Assembly: GCA_963810305.1 (NCBI GenBank)
Contig: CAWEMY010000002.1
Location: 1-64,000, forward strand
Direction of reading: 5' to 3'
Source of the DNA: JACDCA01 sp963810305
Lineage (GTDB): Bacteria > Acidobacteriota > Vicinamibacteria > Vicinamibacterales > 2-12-FULL-66-21
Length of the DNA stretch: 64,000 bases
The translations under genes were made by a program, and so were the position numbers. Positions 25,920 through 35,138 of the stretch are shown here, one piece after another. Every line of letters starts with the position of its first letter. The stretch's first letter is position 1. The notes beneath the pieces are model-generated. The model saw only the letters and a list, made by a program, of their open reading frames with translations, did not search any database and was not told the origin of the DNA.

Positions 25920-25943
25920 TCAGTAACCTCGTGGTCTCATCGC

Positions 25944-26876
25944 TCAGAATCCAAGCCGCACGATCTCTTCGCGCAGCGGCACGCCGAGCTTGTTCATGAC
26001 TTCCTGCTTGCACCGATCGATCAGGCGTGCGATGTCACGCGCCGTCGCACCGCCATCATTCACGATGAAGTTTGCGTGGGTCGGCGATACGCGCGCGTTT
26101 CCTTCACGCATGCCCTTGAGGCCAGCGCGATCGACCAGCGCACCGGCCGATGCCGGCACGCCTCTGGGGATGCGATGTCGTGCCGGATCCGGGTTCTGGA
26201 AGATGCATCCGGCGCTCGCCGCCTCCAGCGGCTGCGTCCGCTTGCGGAAGGCAAGCGACTCGCGGGCCACAGCGCGCAGCGCGGCGACCTCTCCTCTGCC
26301 GGCCCGGAAGTCCGCTGAGACGACGATTTCGCGGGTGCGATGCAGCCGGCTGTCGTCGTAGCCGAACTGCATGTCTCGAACGTCCGCTTCGAGAACCTCG
26401 CCGTGAGGACTGACGAGACGTACGCGCTGAATCAGCTCCGAGATGAGTCGCCCCTGGAAGTGCGCGTTGCCATGCACTGCACCTCCCACCGTGCCAGGCG
26501 TCCCGGCCCAGGCTTCCAACCCGGAGATGCCGCGGTTGATCGTCCATCGCACCAGACCATTGATCGTGATGCCCGCCTCCGCCCTGATGGTGGATTCGTC
26601 AAGCGTTGCGACGTCGCCGCCGTGAACGCGGATGACCAGACCACGCACACCTTGATCCGCGACCAGAAGATTCGAGCCTCCGCCCAGGACGGAGACCGCC
26701 ATCCCTTCGTCGCGCGCCAGCACAATCGCGCCGCGGATTTCGTCGACCGTCCGGAGCGTCACCAGCCAGTCGGCTGGCCCACCCACCCGGAAGGTAGTGA
26801 GCGGTGCAAGGGGAGCGTCCTTCAGAACTTTGACTGGGCCCAGGGCCTCCCGCAGACGCGTCTCAATACTGCTCAA
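25944..26876 (-). CDS. murB: UDP-N-acetylenolpyruvoylglucosamine reductase
   Basis: FAD- and NADPH-dependent reduction producing UDP-MurNAc. 310 residues: FAD-binding motifs LGGGSNLLVAD and AGTPGTVGGAVHGNAH, and the substrate-binding C-terminal domain ending in THANFIVNDGGATA. The proton-donor position, Ser in E. coli MurB, is Cys224 here (SAGCIFQNP), a variant seen in part of the family. Start overlaps the pxpC stop by 4 bases, and murA follows after 24 bases. Confidence 0.95.
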   Translation of the reverse strand: MSSIETRLREALGPVKVLKDAPLAPLTTFRVGGPADWLVTLRTVDEIRGAIVLARDEGMAVSVLGGGSNLLVADQGVRGLVIRVHGGDVATLDESTIRAEAGITINGLVRWTINRGISGLEAWAGTPGTVGGAVHGNAHFQGRLISELIQRVRLVSPHGEVLEADVRDMQFGYDDSRLHRTREIVVSADFRAGRGEVAALRAVARESLAFRKRTQPLEAASAGCIFQNPDPARHRIPRGVPASAGALVDRAGLKGMREGNARVSPTHANFIVNDGGATARDIARLIDRCKQEVMNKLGVPLREEIVRLGF

Positions 26877-27796
26877 CGACTCACCCCGGCGAGCGCCGCC
26901 TCGCGACGCCGCAATGCGTCCAGGGCTGTGTCGCGGGTGCAGGGCACGAACTCGATCCAGTCACCCGGTGCGAGCTGACCGGCAAGCGGCAGGTCGGCGG
27001 TGATGACGGTGGCGATCTTGGGATATCCCCCGGTAGTCTGGCGATCCGCCATCAGGAGAATCGGGAAACCGGACGGAGGAACCTGGATCGATCCGATCGG
27101 GGTCGCGTCAGACAGCATTTCAGCTTCGTCGGCGCGTGCAAGGACAGCGCCGACCAGCCGATAGCCCATCCGATTGGACTCGGGCGTAACCGTAAATCGC
27201 GTCGTGTGAAATGTGTGAATCGCCTCCTCGGTGAAGCGGGACTGATGCGGCCCGGTTATCACGTGGATGCGCGCACCGCCATCAGGGAGAGCCAACGGCC
27301 GGCCAATCGGTCCAGCCGCGCCATCGTCGGTCCCGATGGGAAGGACGTCTCCCGACACCAATGCGCGGCCACCGAAGGGTCCCATCCGGCTGATCAGACT
27401 CGTCGCACTGCTTCCGAGCACGGGCTGCTGAGCAAACCCTCCACGAACCGCCAGTGCGGCACGCGCACCACGATTCCGTTTCTGGAATTTCAACGTTGCC
27501 CCGCGCCGCAAGACAAACGCCGCGTTGCCGGGGACTTCCGCCCCAGCGACCGTCATATCGAAATTTGCGCCGGTGACAGCGCAAAGGACGTCCCGCGTCG
27601 TCGTCAGTTCCGGCCCGACCAGCGTGATCTCCAGCGCCGCCGCGCCATCCGAATTGCCCACCAGCCGGTTTGCGAGCCGGTGCGAATACCAGTCCATCGG
27701 GCCGGCAACGGGTACACCGAGGTGCTGGTGTCCCCAGCGGCCGAGATCCTGAACCGTGGTGAGCATTCCCGGTCGGATGACACTCAAGGACGGCAT
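26873..27796 (-). CDS. pxpC: 5-oxoprolinase subunit C
   Basis: Subunit of the PxpABC enzyme that opens 5-oxoproline to glutamate with ATP. 307 residues of the biotin-dependent carboxyltransferase-like family: VIRPGMLTTVQDLGRWGHQHLG at the N-terminus split by GVPVAGPMD, later ESNRMGYRL and PPSGFPILLMADRQTTGGYP. ATG 27796 shares its A with the pxpB stop (TGATG), so the pair is translationally coupled. The upstream open frame is discarded as it lies inside pxpB. Confidence 0.93.
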   Translation of the reverse strand: MPSLSVIRPGMLTTVQDLGRWGHQHLGVPVAGPMDWYSHRLANRLVGNSDGAAALEITLVGPELTTTRDVLCAVTGANFDMTVAGAEVPGNAAFVLRRGATLKFQKRNRGARAALAVRGGFAQQPVLGSSATSLISRMGPFGGRALVSGDVLPIGTDDGAAGPIGRPLALPDGGARIHVITGPHQSRFTEEAIHTFHTTRFTVTPESNRMGYRLVGAVLARADEAEMLSDATPIGSIQVPPSGFPILLMADRQTTGGYPKIATVITADLPLAGQLAPGDWIEFVPCTRDTALDALRRREAALAGVSR

Positions 27797-28479
27797 CACA
27801 CGTCCGTCAACTGCTCGAACGTGTCGCGATCGATCGCTCGAAAACGGACCCTGTTCCCCGGCCGGAACAGCACCGGTTCGTCCCTGGCCGAATCGAACGG
27901 GCGGATCGGCGTCCGGCCGAGCAGGTGCCACCCACCCGGCGTCTCGATCGGATAGATACCGGTCTGACCGGCCGCGATCGCCACCGATCCAGCCGGCACT
28001 CTCGTTCTCGGGACGGCCCGTCGCGGCAGCGCCAGCCTGTCGTCGACGATCCCCATGTATGCGAACCCCGGCACAAAACCAACGACGTAGACGCGATACT
28101 CGACGGAGGTATGGAGGTGAATGACCTCCTCTTCGCTGCACCCGCAGACTCCCGCTACTTCCGTGAGATCCGGACCGAAGTCTCCGCCATAGCAGACAGG
28201 CACTTCGATCGTCGTCGATCCGTCGAGCAGGCCGCCGGGAGAATCTTTCGTGATGCCGAGGATCTCTTCGCCAAGCCAGGAGGCGTCGACACTCAGCGGG
28301 TCGAAGTACACGGTCAGCGTGCAGTAGCCGACGACCGCGTCACGGATGACGGCGCCAAGACGCTGGCGCAGCTCCCCTGCAAGGTGAACGAGCGTGGCAT
28401 TGATGACGGGATCGACGAGCTGCGGCAGCTCCACCACGAGCGCAGCATCCCCGGCGGCGACGATCCTGACCGGTTGCAC
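27796..28479 (-). CDS. pxpB: 5-oxoprolinase subunit B
   Basis: Kinase-inhibitor KipI-like subunit of 5-oxoprolinase. 227 residues; hallmark motifs VPVCYGGDFGPDL, VGFVPGFAYMG, PRTRVPAGSVAIAAGQTGIYP, and GGWHLLGRTP. GTG start at 28479 after CGGAG. The third subunit, PxpA, is not in the window. Placement among murein-recycling genes suggests it scavenges 5-oxoproline formed from glutamate residues, but this link is inference. Confidence 0.93.
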   Translation of the reverse strand: MQPVRIVAAGDAALVVELPQLVDPVINATLVHLAGELRQRLGAVIRDAVVGYCTLTVYFDPLSVDASWLGEEILGITKDSPGGLLDGSTTIEVPVCYGGDFGPDLTEVAGVCGCSEEEVIHLHTSVEYRVYVVGFVPGFAYMGIVDDRLALPRRAVPRTRVPAGSVAIAAGQTGIYPIETPGGWHLLGRTPIRPFDSARDEPVLFRPGNRVRFRAIDRDTFEQLTDV

Positions 28480-28493
28480 TGCGCTCCGCCGGC

Positions 28494-29894
28494 TCAGCGC
28501 GCCTCGCGCGCCGCGAGAGCGTCCAGGAGTTTCTGATGGATGTCGTCGAAGCCGCCGTTGGACATGACGACGACGAGATCCCCGCTTTTCGCCTCCCGCG
28601 CAACCGCGCGGACGATATCGGCCGTGGCTGGAATGAAACGGGCATCCACGTCCGCTGAACGGAGGTCGCGAACGATCTGTTCGGCATCCAGCCGCTCGGT
28701 TTCAGGCAGCGCGGAACGGAAGACGGCGGGCAGAATGACGTGATGCGCGCGTCCCAGCGCACGGGCGAAGTCCGCCTGAAACACGCGGCGGCACGACGTC
28801 GCCGACCGTGGCTCGAAGATCGCCCAGACGCGGCGGGACGGGAATGCGGACCGCACCCCGGTCAGGGTTTCGTCTATCGCAGTCGGATGATGAGCGAAAT
28901 CGTCGTACACCGTCACGCCAGAGGCGGTCCCCCGGAGTTGCATGCGGCGGCGCACGCCGCGGAAGCGGCGCAGGCCGTCGGCCATCGTATCGGTATTCAA
29001 CCCGGCGGCGGCCCCGACCGCAATTGCCGCAAGCGCGTTGCGCACGTTGTAGGCGCCGAGCATCGGCACCTCGAAGGTCCCGATCGGAGTTCCTTCACGC
29101 CGGACGCTGAACGTCGTTGACGTTTCGGCAACGCGCAGATCGTGCGCCTGCCAGGTCATCTTGCCGTTCAGGCCAAACGTCTCGACCCGGCACTTTGCCA
29201 CCTCCCTGAGGGCCAGCGCCTCAGGGTTGTCGCCGAGCAGCAGCAGCCCGCGGCGCGGCACCAGATTGACAAACCGCCGGAAGGCCAGGCGGATGGCGTC
29301 GAGATTCTCGTAGATGTCCGCGTGATCGAACTCGATGTTGTTGACCACGGCGATGTCGGGGAGGTACTTGAGAAACTTTGCCGTCTTGTCGAAAAAGGCG
29401 CTGTCGTACTCGTCCCCCTCGATCACGAATTCGCGCCCGCCGCCGATTCGAAAGCTCCCGTCGAAGTTTTCGGCGATGCCTCCGACAAAGACGCTTGGGT
29501 CGGCACCGCCGTGCGCCAGCAGCCAGCCTGCCAGCGACGTCGTGGTCGTCTTGCCGTGCGTACCGGCAATGACGACCGAGCGGGAGCCCCAGAGAAAATG
29601 GTCGCGGATCGCCTCGGGCAGCGAGCAGTACCTGATCTTGCGATCGAGGACCTCCTCGAGCTCGACGTTCCCGCGCGAGATCGCGTTGCCGATGACGACC
29701 AGGTCGAGCTCCGCGACTATGTGACGGGCATCGAACCCCTCGAGCAGGGTGATCCCCTGTTCGCGAAGGAAATCGCTCATCGGTGGATAGACATTCTGAT
29801 CGGAACCCCGCACATCGTGACCGCGGCTCTTGAGCATCGCGGCAAGCGTGCCCATCGCGGTTCCGCAGATCCCGATCAGGTGAATGCGCTGCAT
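28494..29894 (-). CDS. mpl: murein tripeptide ligase
   Basis: Joins the recycled tripeptide L-Ala-gamma-D-Glu-meso-DAP to UDP-MurNAc, bypassing MurC-MurE. 466 residues of the Mur ligase fold: IHLIGICGTAMGTLA, the ATP loop GTHGKTTTTSLAGW, VIEGDEYDSAFFDK, NNIEFDHADIYENLD and YDDFAHHPTAI. The GDEYDSAFFDK stretch distinguishes Mpl from MurC. ATG 29894 shares its A with the ldcA stop (TGATG). Confidence 0.95.
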   Translation of the reverse strand: MQRIHLIGICGTAMGTLAAMLKSRGHDVRGSDQNVYPPMSDFLREQGITLLEGFDARHIVAELDLVVIGNAISRGNVELEEVLDRKIRYCSLPEAIRDHFLWGSRSVVIAGTHGKTTTTSLAGWLLAHGGADPSVFVGGIAENFDGSFRIGGGREFVIEGDEYDSAFFDKTAKFLKYLPDIAVVNNIEFDHADIYENLDAIRLAFRRFVNLVPRRGLLLLGDNPEALALREVAKCRVETFGLNGKMTWQAHDLRVAETSTTFSVRREGTPIGTFEVPMLGAYNVRNALAAIAVGAAAGLNTDTMADGLRRFRGVRRRMQLRGTASGVTVYDDFAHHPTAIDETLTGVRSAFPSRRVWAIFEPRSATSCRRVFQADFARALGRAHHVILPAVFRSALPETERLDAEQIVRDLRSADVDARFIPATADIVRAVAREAKSGDLVVVMSNGGFDDIHQKLLDALAAREAR

Positions 29895-30817
29895 CAGACG
29901 ACGGCCGATTCTTCGATGACCAGTGCGGGGGTTGAACCGGCGACCACGCGCGCTCTGACGCCAAATGGCAGCGTCAACGTCGGCCCGGAGGTGTGCCCTG
30001 AGGGCAATCCGAACAGCACCGGCCCGGCGAACCCGGCGGTCAATTCGGCCACGACATCCCGGATTCGCACGTTGCCGGACGGCTCATCGCATCGCGGCAT
30101 CTCGCCGAACACCAGGGCCGAGGCGCGGCTGATGATCCCGGCCTGCGCCAGTTGCGTGAACAGGCGGTCGACCCGGTACGGACGTTCGGCGACCTCGTCG
30201 AAGAACAGCACACATCCACGCGGGGGCTCAAACGCATACGGCGTCCCGAGCGACGCAGCCAGTTGCGTCATCGTGCCGCCGATCAGCATGCCGGCCGCTT
30301 CCCCCGGGCGGATCACCTCGAGCTGCGGGTGAGTGATCCGGCCGACAATTGCCGGGCGGGCAAGACATCGCTCGAAGGTGTCACGGTCATACCCGGCCGG
30401 GCCGCGGGCGAGCCGTCCTTCGATCATCGGCCCGTGAAAGGTCACGATGTCGCAGGTCAGCGTGAGCCACGTGAGCAAGGCGGTGTTGTCGCTGTACGCG
30501 ACGAAGGCCTTCGACGAATCGGCAAAATCCGACGGCTCCAGCAGCGGCAGGAGTTGAACGCTGCCGTAGCCACCCCGCGCCGCGACAATTGCGGCACTCG
30601 AAGGATCAGACCATGCGCGACGCAGCGCCGCCGCGCGAACCTCGGCGGTGCCGGCCGTATACATCGACCGGTCGAACAGGGTCATCTCGTTGTACGGTTC
30701 GAATCCGAGTGTGCGTAACTCCTCGGCGCCTGCGTGGAGTTCCTCGGTGCTGGCGGAACTGGCTGGCGCGACGATAGTGACGCGATCGCCAGGCTGTAGT
30801 GCGCGTGGCTTGCGCAT
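29894..30817 (-). CDS. ldcA: LD-carboxypeptidase (S66 family)
   Basis: Removes the terminal D-Ala from recycled tetrapeptides, giving the tripeptide that Mpl uses. 307 residues; the S66 Ser-Glu-His triad is visible as YSDNTALL (Ser), FFDEVAERPYRVDR (Glu) and LPSGHTSG (His). The PGDRVTIVAPASS N-terminus is typical. No signal peptide, so cytoplasmic. Lies between nagZ (3-base gap) and mpl (overlap). Confidence 0.94.
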   Translation of the reverse strand: MRKPRALQPGDRVTIVAPASSASTEELHAGAEELRTLGFEPYNEMTLFDRSMYTAGTAEVRAAALRRAWSDPSSAAIVAARGGYGSVQLLPLLEPSDFADSSKAFVAYSDNTALLTWLTLTCDIVTFHGPMIEGRLARGPAGYDRDTFERCLARPAIVGRITHPQLEVIRPGEAAGMLIGGTMTQLAASLGTPYAFEPPRGCVLFFDEVAERPYRVDRLFTQLAQAGIISRASALVFGEMPRCDEPSGNVRIRDVVAELTAGFAGPVLFGLPSGHTSGPTLTLPFGVRARVVAGSTPALVIEESAVV

Positions 30818-30820
30818 GCG

Positions 30821-31912
30821 TCAGGCGAAACGCGACATTTCGGCGGCCACCGCCTGATGCTCATCCCGGCCGAGCAGCGCTCGCAACTGCCGATCGGCAA
30901 GCGGACGGGGGCGGCGAAAGAGGAACCTCTCCTTGACCCGGCGGTGTCGGGCGAGCGCGTCTTCGACACGCTCGAGAGGCAACTCTTCCGCTTCGACGGC
31001 GCGAATGACTGCTTCGATCGCCCGCGCCTGGACCTGCTGATCGGCGCCGCACATCAAAACCGCATCGCACCCGGCGGCGATTGCACCCACGGTCGCTTCC
31101 GCGATGCCGTACCGCCCGCTGATCGCCTTCATGTCGAGATCGTCGGAGAGCACCAGCCCGTCGTAACCAAGCTCCTGCTTCAGCAGCTCGTCGACAATGC
31201 GCGGCGACAGCGTCGCGGGCCGATCCGTATCCAGCGCAGGGATGAGAATGTGCGCGGTCATGATCGATGCGACGCGTGACTCGATGGCCGCCCGGAACGG
31301 CACCAGTTCGACCCGGTCGATGCGGTCCGGTGGATGCTCGATCAGCGGCAGCTCGAAATGCGAGTCGGTGCTGGTGTCGCCATGCCCGGGAAAGTGCTTG
31401 CCGCATGCGGCAATGCCATTCTCCTGCAGCACTTCGATGAGAACCTTGCCGAGCCGAGCGACTTCCTCCGCCGTGTCAGCGAGCGCGCGGTCGCCGATCA
31501 CCGGGTTCTGGGGGTTGGTGTGGATATCGAGGACGGGTGTGTAGTCGAGCGAGATGCCGACCGCCTTCAGCTCGCTCGCGAGCGCCACGGCAAACCGCCG
31601 GGCCAGCTGTTCGTCGGCGCTGCGGCCGAGCGTCATCATTGGCGGCCACTCGGTGAACGGGGCCTTCAACCGCGCGACCCGCCCGCCCTCCTGGTCGACA
31701 CTCACCCACAACGGCAATTCCGCTGCGAGATCCTGTGCCTGCCGCGAGAGTTCGGCGACCTGTTCGGGCGACTCGACGTTGCGCGCGAAGAAGATCACCC
31801 CGCCGAGATCGAACTCACGCGCCAGCGCTTTCAGTTCCGCAGGAATCGAGTGGCCCGCGAAGCCTGCGATCGCCAGCTGACCGGCGTGTTTCCGAAAATC
31901 CCGGACGGACAT
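30821..31912 (-). CDS. nagZ: beta-N-acetylhexosaminidase of murein recycling
   Basis: GH3 enzyme cleaving GlcNAc from anhydro-muropeptides in the cytoplasm. 363 residues: GGVIFFARNVES, VDQEGGRVARL, GKHFPGHGDTSTDSH (with the catalytic His-Asp dyad loop) and the nucleophile Asp in VLSDDLDMKAI. First gene of the operon nagZ-ldcA-mpl-pxpB-pxpC-murB-murA. Its start faces a large heptamer array and the GHMP kinase gene. Confidence 0.95.
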   Translation of the reverse strand: MSVRDFRKHAGQLAIAGFAGHSIPAELKALAREFDLGGVIFFARNVESPEQVAELSRQAQDLAAELPLWVSVDQEGGRVARLKAPFTEWPPMMTLGRSADEQLARRFAVALASELKAVGISLDYTPVLDIHTNPQNPVIGDRALADTAEEVARLGKVLIEVLQENGIAACGKHFPGHGDTSTDSHFELPLIEHPPDRIDRVELVPFRAAIESRVASIMTAHILIPALDTDRPATLSPRIVDELLKQELGYDGLVLSDDLDMKAISGRYGIAEATVGAIAAGCDAVLMCGADQQVQARAIEAVIRAVEAEELPLERVEDALARHRRVKERFLFRRPRPLADRQLRALLGRDEHQAVAAEMSRFA

Positions 31913-31927
31913 TCCAGACGATTATGT

Positions 31928-32070
31928 CACGGGCGTACGTGCGATGTGCGACGTGCGACGTGCCGCGTGCACACGTTCGCACGTGCGCACGTCGCACGGC
32001 ACGTCAGCCGTTCGCACGTGGCACGTCAGCACGTCACACGTGGCACGTCGCACCTGGCACGTCGCACGTG
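31928..32070. repeat. inverted heptamer arrays ACGTGCG / ACGTCGC
   Basis: About twenty 7-base units in the divergent gap between nagZ and the GHMP kinase. The left part reads ACGTGCG, ATGTGCG, ACGTGCG, ACGTGCC and the right part ACGTCAC, ACGTGGC, ACGTCGC, ACCTGGC, ACGTCGC. The halves are complementary and the core ACGT is itself palindromic, so several hairpins are possible. It ends 6 bases before a TATAAT box. Confidence 0.9.
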
Positions 32071-32076
32071 ATTACG

Positions 32077-32082
32077 TATAAT
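32077..32082 (+). promoter_or_regulatory. TATAAT before the GHMP kinase, probable leaderless promoter
   Basis: Perfect -10 box overlapping the upstream candidate ATG 32081 and leaving 7 bases before GTG 32090. Transcription would then begin at or next to GTG 32090, which argues for that codon as the real start. Confidence 0.5.
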
Positions 32083-32089
32083 GCCGTCC

Positions 32090-33106
32090 GTGCTGATCGA
32101 ATCCTCCGCGCCGACCCGCATCGATCTCGCGGGCGGAACGCTCGACATCTGGCCGTTGTATCTGTTTCACGAGCGCGCGCAGACGCTGAATGCGGCGATC
32201 AGCCTGCGTGCACGCTGCTCCATCACCCCGCGTCCCGACGACCGCATCGCCATCGTGTCAGAGGACGCTGGCATCCGCGTCGAGGCCGCCGACTGGTCGG
32301 AGCTTCTCGCGAACCATGACGTGCGGCTGGTCGCGCGAATCCTGCACTACTTTCAAGCGCGGGGGCTGGAGGTGCGAACGCGCTCGGAGTCACCGGTGGG
32401 TGCCGGTATCGCCGGGTCGTCCGCACTCAACATCGCGGTCTGCGGCGCCGTGGCGAAATGGTGCGGGCGCACGTTGCCGGACGATCTTCTCCTCCAGATC
32501 GCGCAGAACGTCGAGGCGCAGGTCATCGACGTGCCGACCGGTGTGCAGGACTATCGGCCGGCGCTTTTCGGCGGCATCAACGCCGTGGAACTCAATGTCG
32601 ACGGGGTGCGGCGCGTGCCTCTCGACGTGATTCCCTCCGAACTGGAGGAGCGCCTCGTGCTGGCGTATACCAACGCGTCCCGCAATTCGGGCATCAACAA
32701 CTGGGAAGTCACCAAACGCCACATCGACGGAGATCGCCACGTCCGCGACCGGTTCGCCCGGATCCGCGACATCGCGGTTGCGATGCGCGCTGCCCTCGAG
32801 CAACGGGATTGGACGGCCGTCGGCCGCCATGTCGCGGATGAATGGGACAACCGCAAGGAGCTTGCGCCGGGAGTGACGACGCCAGCGATTGACGCGCTGC
32901 TGCAGGCGGCAAGTCGTGCCGGTGCCGATGGCGGGAAGATCTGCGGCGCCGGAGGCGGCGGCTGCCTGTTCTGCATTGGCGAGCCGGACCGAATCCCGGC
33001 GATTCGGCGTGCACTCGAGGAGAGTGGCGCGCGGCTGCTCGACTGCCGCATCGAGCCCGCCGGCCTGACGATCGAGACGCAAGTTGACGCTCCGATCGCC
33101 GGTTGA
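32090..33106 (+). CDS. GHMP-family sugar kinase
   Basis: ATP-dependent small-molecule kinase, closest in layout to the D-glycero-D-manno-heptose 7-phosphate kinase and L-fucose kinase group. 338 residues from GTG 32090 (341 from ATG 32081). GHMP motifs: substrate strand SAPTRIDLAGGTLD, ATP loop SPVGAGIAGSSALN, and motif 3 KICGAGGGGCLF. Two features favour the GTG: the ATG lies in the -10 box, and family proteins tend to begin LIESSAPTRID. Substrate unproven. Confidence 0.85.
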   Translation: MLIESSAPTRIDLAGGTLDIWPLYLFHERAQTLNAAISLRARCSITPRPDDRIAIVSEDAGIRVEAADWSELLANHDVRLVARILHYFQARGLEVRTRSESPVGAGIAGSSALNIAVCGAVAKWCGRTLPDDLLLQIAQNVEAQVIDVPTGVQDYRPALFGGINAVELNVDGVRRVPLDVIPSELEERLVLAYTNASRNSGINNWEVTKRHIDGDRHVRDRFARIRDIAVAMRAALEQRDWTAVGRHVADEWDNRKELAPGVTTPAIDALLQAASRAGADGGKICGAGGGGCLFCIGEPDRIPAIRRALEESGARLLDCRIEPAGLTIETQVDAPIAG

Positions 33107-33131
33107 GGGGCCCGGCCGGGCGAAGTAGTCA

Positions 33132-34850
33132 ATGAATAACCTCGCCATTGCGCGGGTGCTGGCGGAGATCGGCGACCTGCTCGAGATCAAGAACGAAAAC
33201 CCCTTCAAGATCCGCGCGTACCGCAATGCGGCGGAGACGATCCTTCACCTTGGGTCGCAGGTGGCGGACATGACCGCCGCCGACCGGCTTGCGATCCCCG
33301 GCATCGGCAAGGACCTCGCCGGCAAGCTTGCCGAGCTCGTCGAGACCGGGACGATTCCGTACCACCAGGATCTGCTGGCCGAGTTTCCTCCGACGATCCT
33401 CGATCTTCTGCATCTGCAGGGTGTCGGACCGAAGACTGTGTCACTCCTCTACTCAGGGCTTGGCATCCAGACGCTCGATGACCTGCGTCAAGCCGCAAGC
33501 GAAGGGCGCCTGCGCGCGCTCAAGGGAATGGGGGCGAAGAAGGAAGCCCTCATTCTCAAGGCACTCGATGAACGCCAGCGGGTCGCAGGACGCAGGCTGC
33601 TCGCCGAAGCGCACGACGCCGCCGCGACCCTGGTCGCCGCGCTGCGCGCACACGCACCCACTGCGCATGTCAGTGCCGTCGGCAGCCTGCGGCGCGGATG
33701 CGAGACGTGCGGCGACATCGACATTCTCGCGGCCGGCGCACCGCCGTCGATCATGGAAGCGTTCACGGGCTACAAGCTGGTGGAACGCATTCTCGCCCGC
33801 GGCAGTACGAAATCGAGCGTCTTGATCTGGGGCGGGTTCCAGGCTGATCTGCGGGTCGTCGCGCGCGAGAGTCTGGGGGCCGCGCTCCAGTATTTCACCG
33901 GGTCCAAGGCACACAACATCGCCTTGCGCGACCGCGCGATCCAGCGCGGCTTCAAGCTGAACGAGTACGGCCTGTATCGGGTGGACGATGAGTCACTGGT
34001 CGTTGGCGACAGCGAAGAGGCCATTTACCGTGCACTTGGCCTCCAGTGGGTGCCTCCCGAGCTTCGGGAGAACCGGGGCGAGATCCTCGCCGCCGAACAG
34101 GGTGCGTTGCCGCGGTTGATCGCGCTCGAGGACCTCCGCGGCGACCTGCACATGCACACGACCGAGACCGACGGCCGCGCGGACGCCGCGACAATGGCGG
34201 CGGCGGCGCGCGACGTCGGCCGTGAGTACATCGCGATCACCGATCACAGCAAGTCGCTGGCGATGGCCAATGGGCTCGATGAGCGGCGCGCACTGGAGCA
34301 TGCCCGCAGCATTCGCGCGTTGAACGGCCGGATCGAGGGGCTCACCGTCCTCGCCGGAATCGAGTGCGACATCCGCCCGGACGGGACCATGGATCTCGCC
34401 GATGACTGTCTCAAAGAGCTGGACATCGTGATCGGATCCGTTCACAGCGCGTTCAACCAGGACGAGCAGACGATGACCGACAGGATTCTTGCGGCCATTG
34501 CCAATCCATACGTCGACGTCATCGGGCACCCGACCGGCCGTCTGATCCTGAAGCGTGACGGATACCGGGTGAACGCGCCGCGGATATTCGCCGCGGCTGC
34601 CGCTGCCGGCGTCGCGCTCGAGATCAACAGCCAGGTCGACCGTCTCGATCTCGATGACACGCTCGCGCGAATGGCGCGGGACCGCGGCGTCAGACTCGTG
34701 ATCGATTCCGACGCACACTCTCCCGCCGCTCTCGGCAACCTCCGCTGGGGCGCTCTGACGGCGCGCCGCGCATGGCTCGAGCCGGGCGACGTCCTCAACA
34801 CGCTGCCGGTCTCGGAGTTGCGTGCGGCGCTCCGGCGCAACCGCCGCTGA
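33132..34850 (+). CDS. polX: DNA polymerase X family protein with PHP domain
   Basis: Repair polymerase with 3'-5' exonuclease and AP-endonuclease capacity. 572 residues. N-terminal helix-hairpin-helix domains (LLEIKNENPFKIRAYRNA, IPGIGKDLAGKL, LQGVGPKTVSLLY), the nucleotidyltransferase palm with GSLRRGCETCGDIDIL and the third acidic residue in QADLRVV, then a C-terminal PHP domain (GDLHMHTTETDG, ITDHSKS, GSVHSAF, VIGHPTG, IDSDAHS) with intact metal ligands. 25 bases after the GHMP kinase. Confidence 0.95.
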   Translation: MNNLAIARVLAEIGDLLEIKNENPFKIRAYRNAAETILHLGSQVADMTAADRLAIPGIGKDLAGKLAELVETGTIPYHQDLLAEFPPTILDLLHLQGVGPKTVSLLYSGLGIQTLDDLRQAASEGRLRALKGMGAKKEALILKALDERQRVAGRRLLAEAHDAAATLVAALRAHAPTAHVSAVGSLRRGCETCGDIDILAAGAPPSIMEAFTGYKLVERILARGSTKSSVLIWGGFQADLRVVARESLGAALQYFTGSKAHNIALRDRAIQRGFKLNEYGLYRVDDESLVVGDSEEAIYRALGLQWVPPELRENRGEILAAEQGALPRLIALEDLRGDLHMHTTETDGRADAATMAAAARDVGREYIAITDHSKSLAMANGLDERRALEHARSIRALNGRIEGLTVLAGIECDIRPDGTMDLADDCLKELDIVIGSVHSAFNQDEQTMTDRILAAIANPYVDVIGHPTGRLILKRDGYRVNAPRIFAAAAAAGVALEINSQVDRLDLDDTLARMARDRGVRLVIDSDAHSPAALGNLRWGALTARRAWLEPGDVLNTLPVSELRAALRRNRR

Positions 34851-34855
34851 TCGCG

Positions 34856-35128
34856 ATGGCAAAACGCATCATCCTCAATCCGATCAGTCCACCGGCGAGG
34901 ACGACCGACGAGATCCTTGGCGAGATCCGCGCACTCTACTTCCGCACGAGCCGATCGACGATCCTCGATGACTTCGACCGTGCCATCGATCTGTTGAAAA
35001 CGATCGACACTCCCGAGGACCGGCAACGCGCGACCGTTTACATGGATGGCCTCGCAGAGATGCGTAAGGAATTCGGGGTCGCTCGGACAATGAGAAGGAG
35101 ACCGGGACCGAAGCGCAATCGCAAATAG
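34856..35128 (+). CDS. small conserved-looking hypothetical protein
   Basis: 90 residues starting 5 bases after the polX stop. Basic ends and an acidic helical centre (TTDEILGEIRALYF, ILDDFDRAIDLLKTI, YMDGLAEMRKEFG). A C-terminal RRRPGPKRNRK stretch could bind nucleic acid. Tight coupling to polX hints at a DNA-repair accessory, but no family is recognised. Confidence 0.6.
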   Translation: MAKRIILNPISPPARTTDEILGEIRALYFRTSRSTILDDFDRAIDLLKTIDTPEDRQRATVYMDGLAEMRKEFGVARTMRRRPGPKRNRK

Positions 35129-35138
35129 AGGCAGGAGT

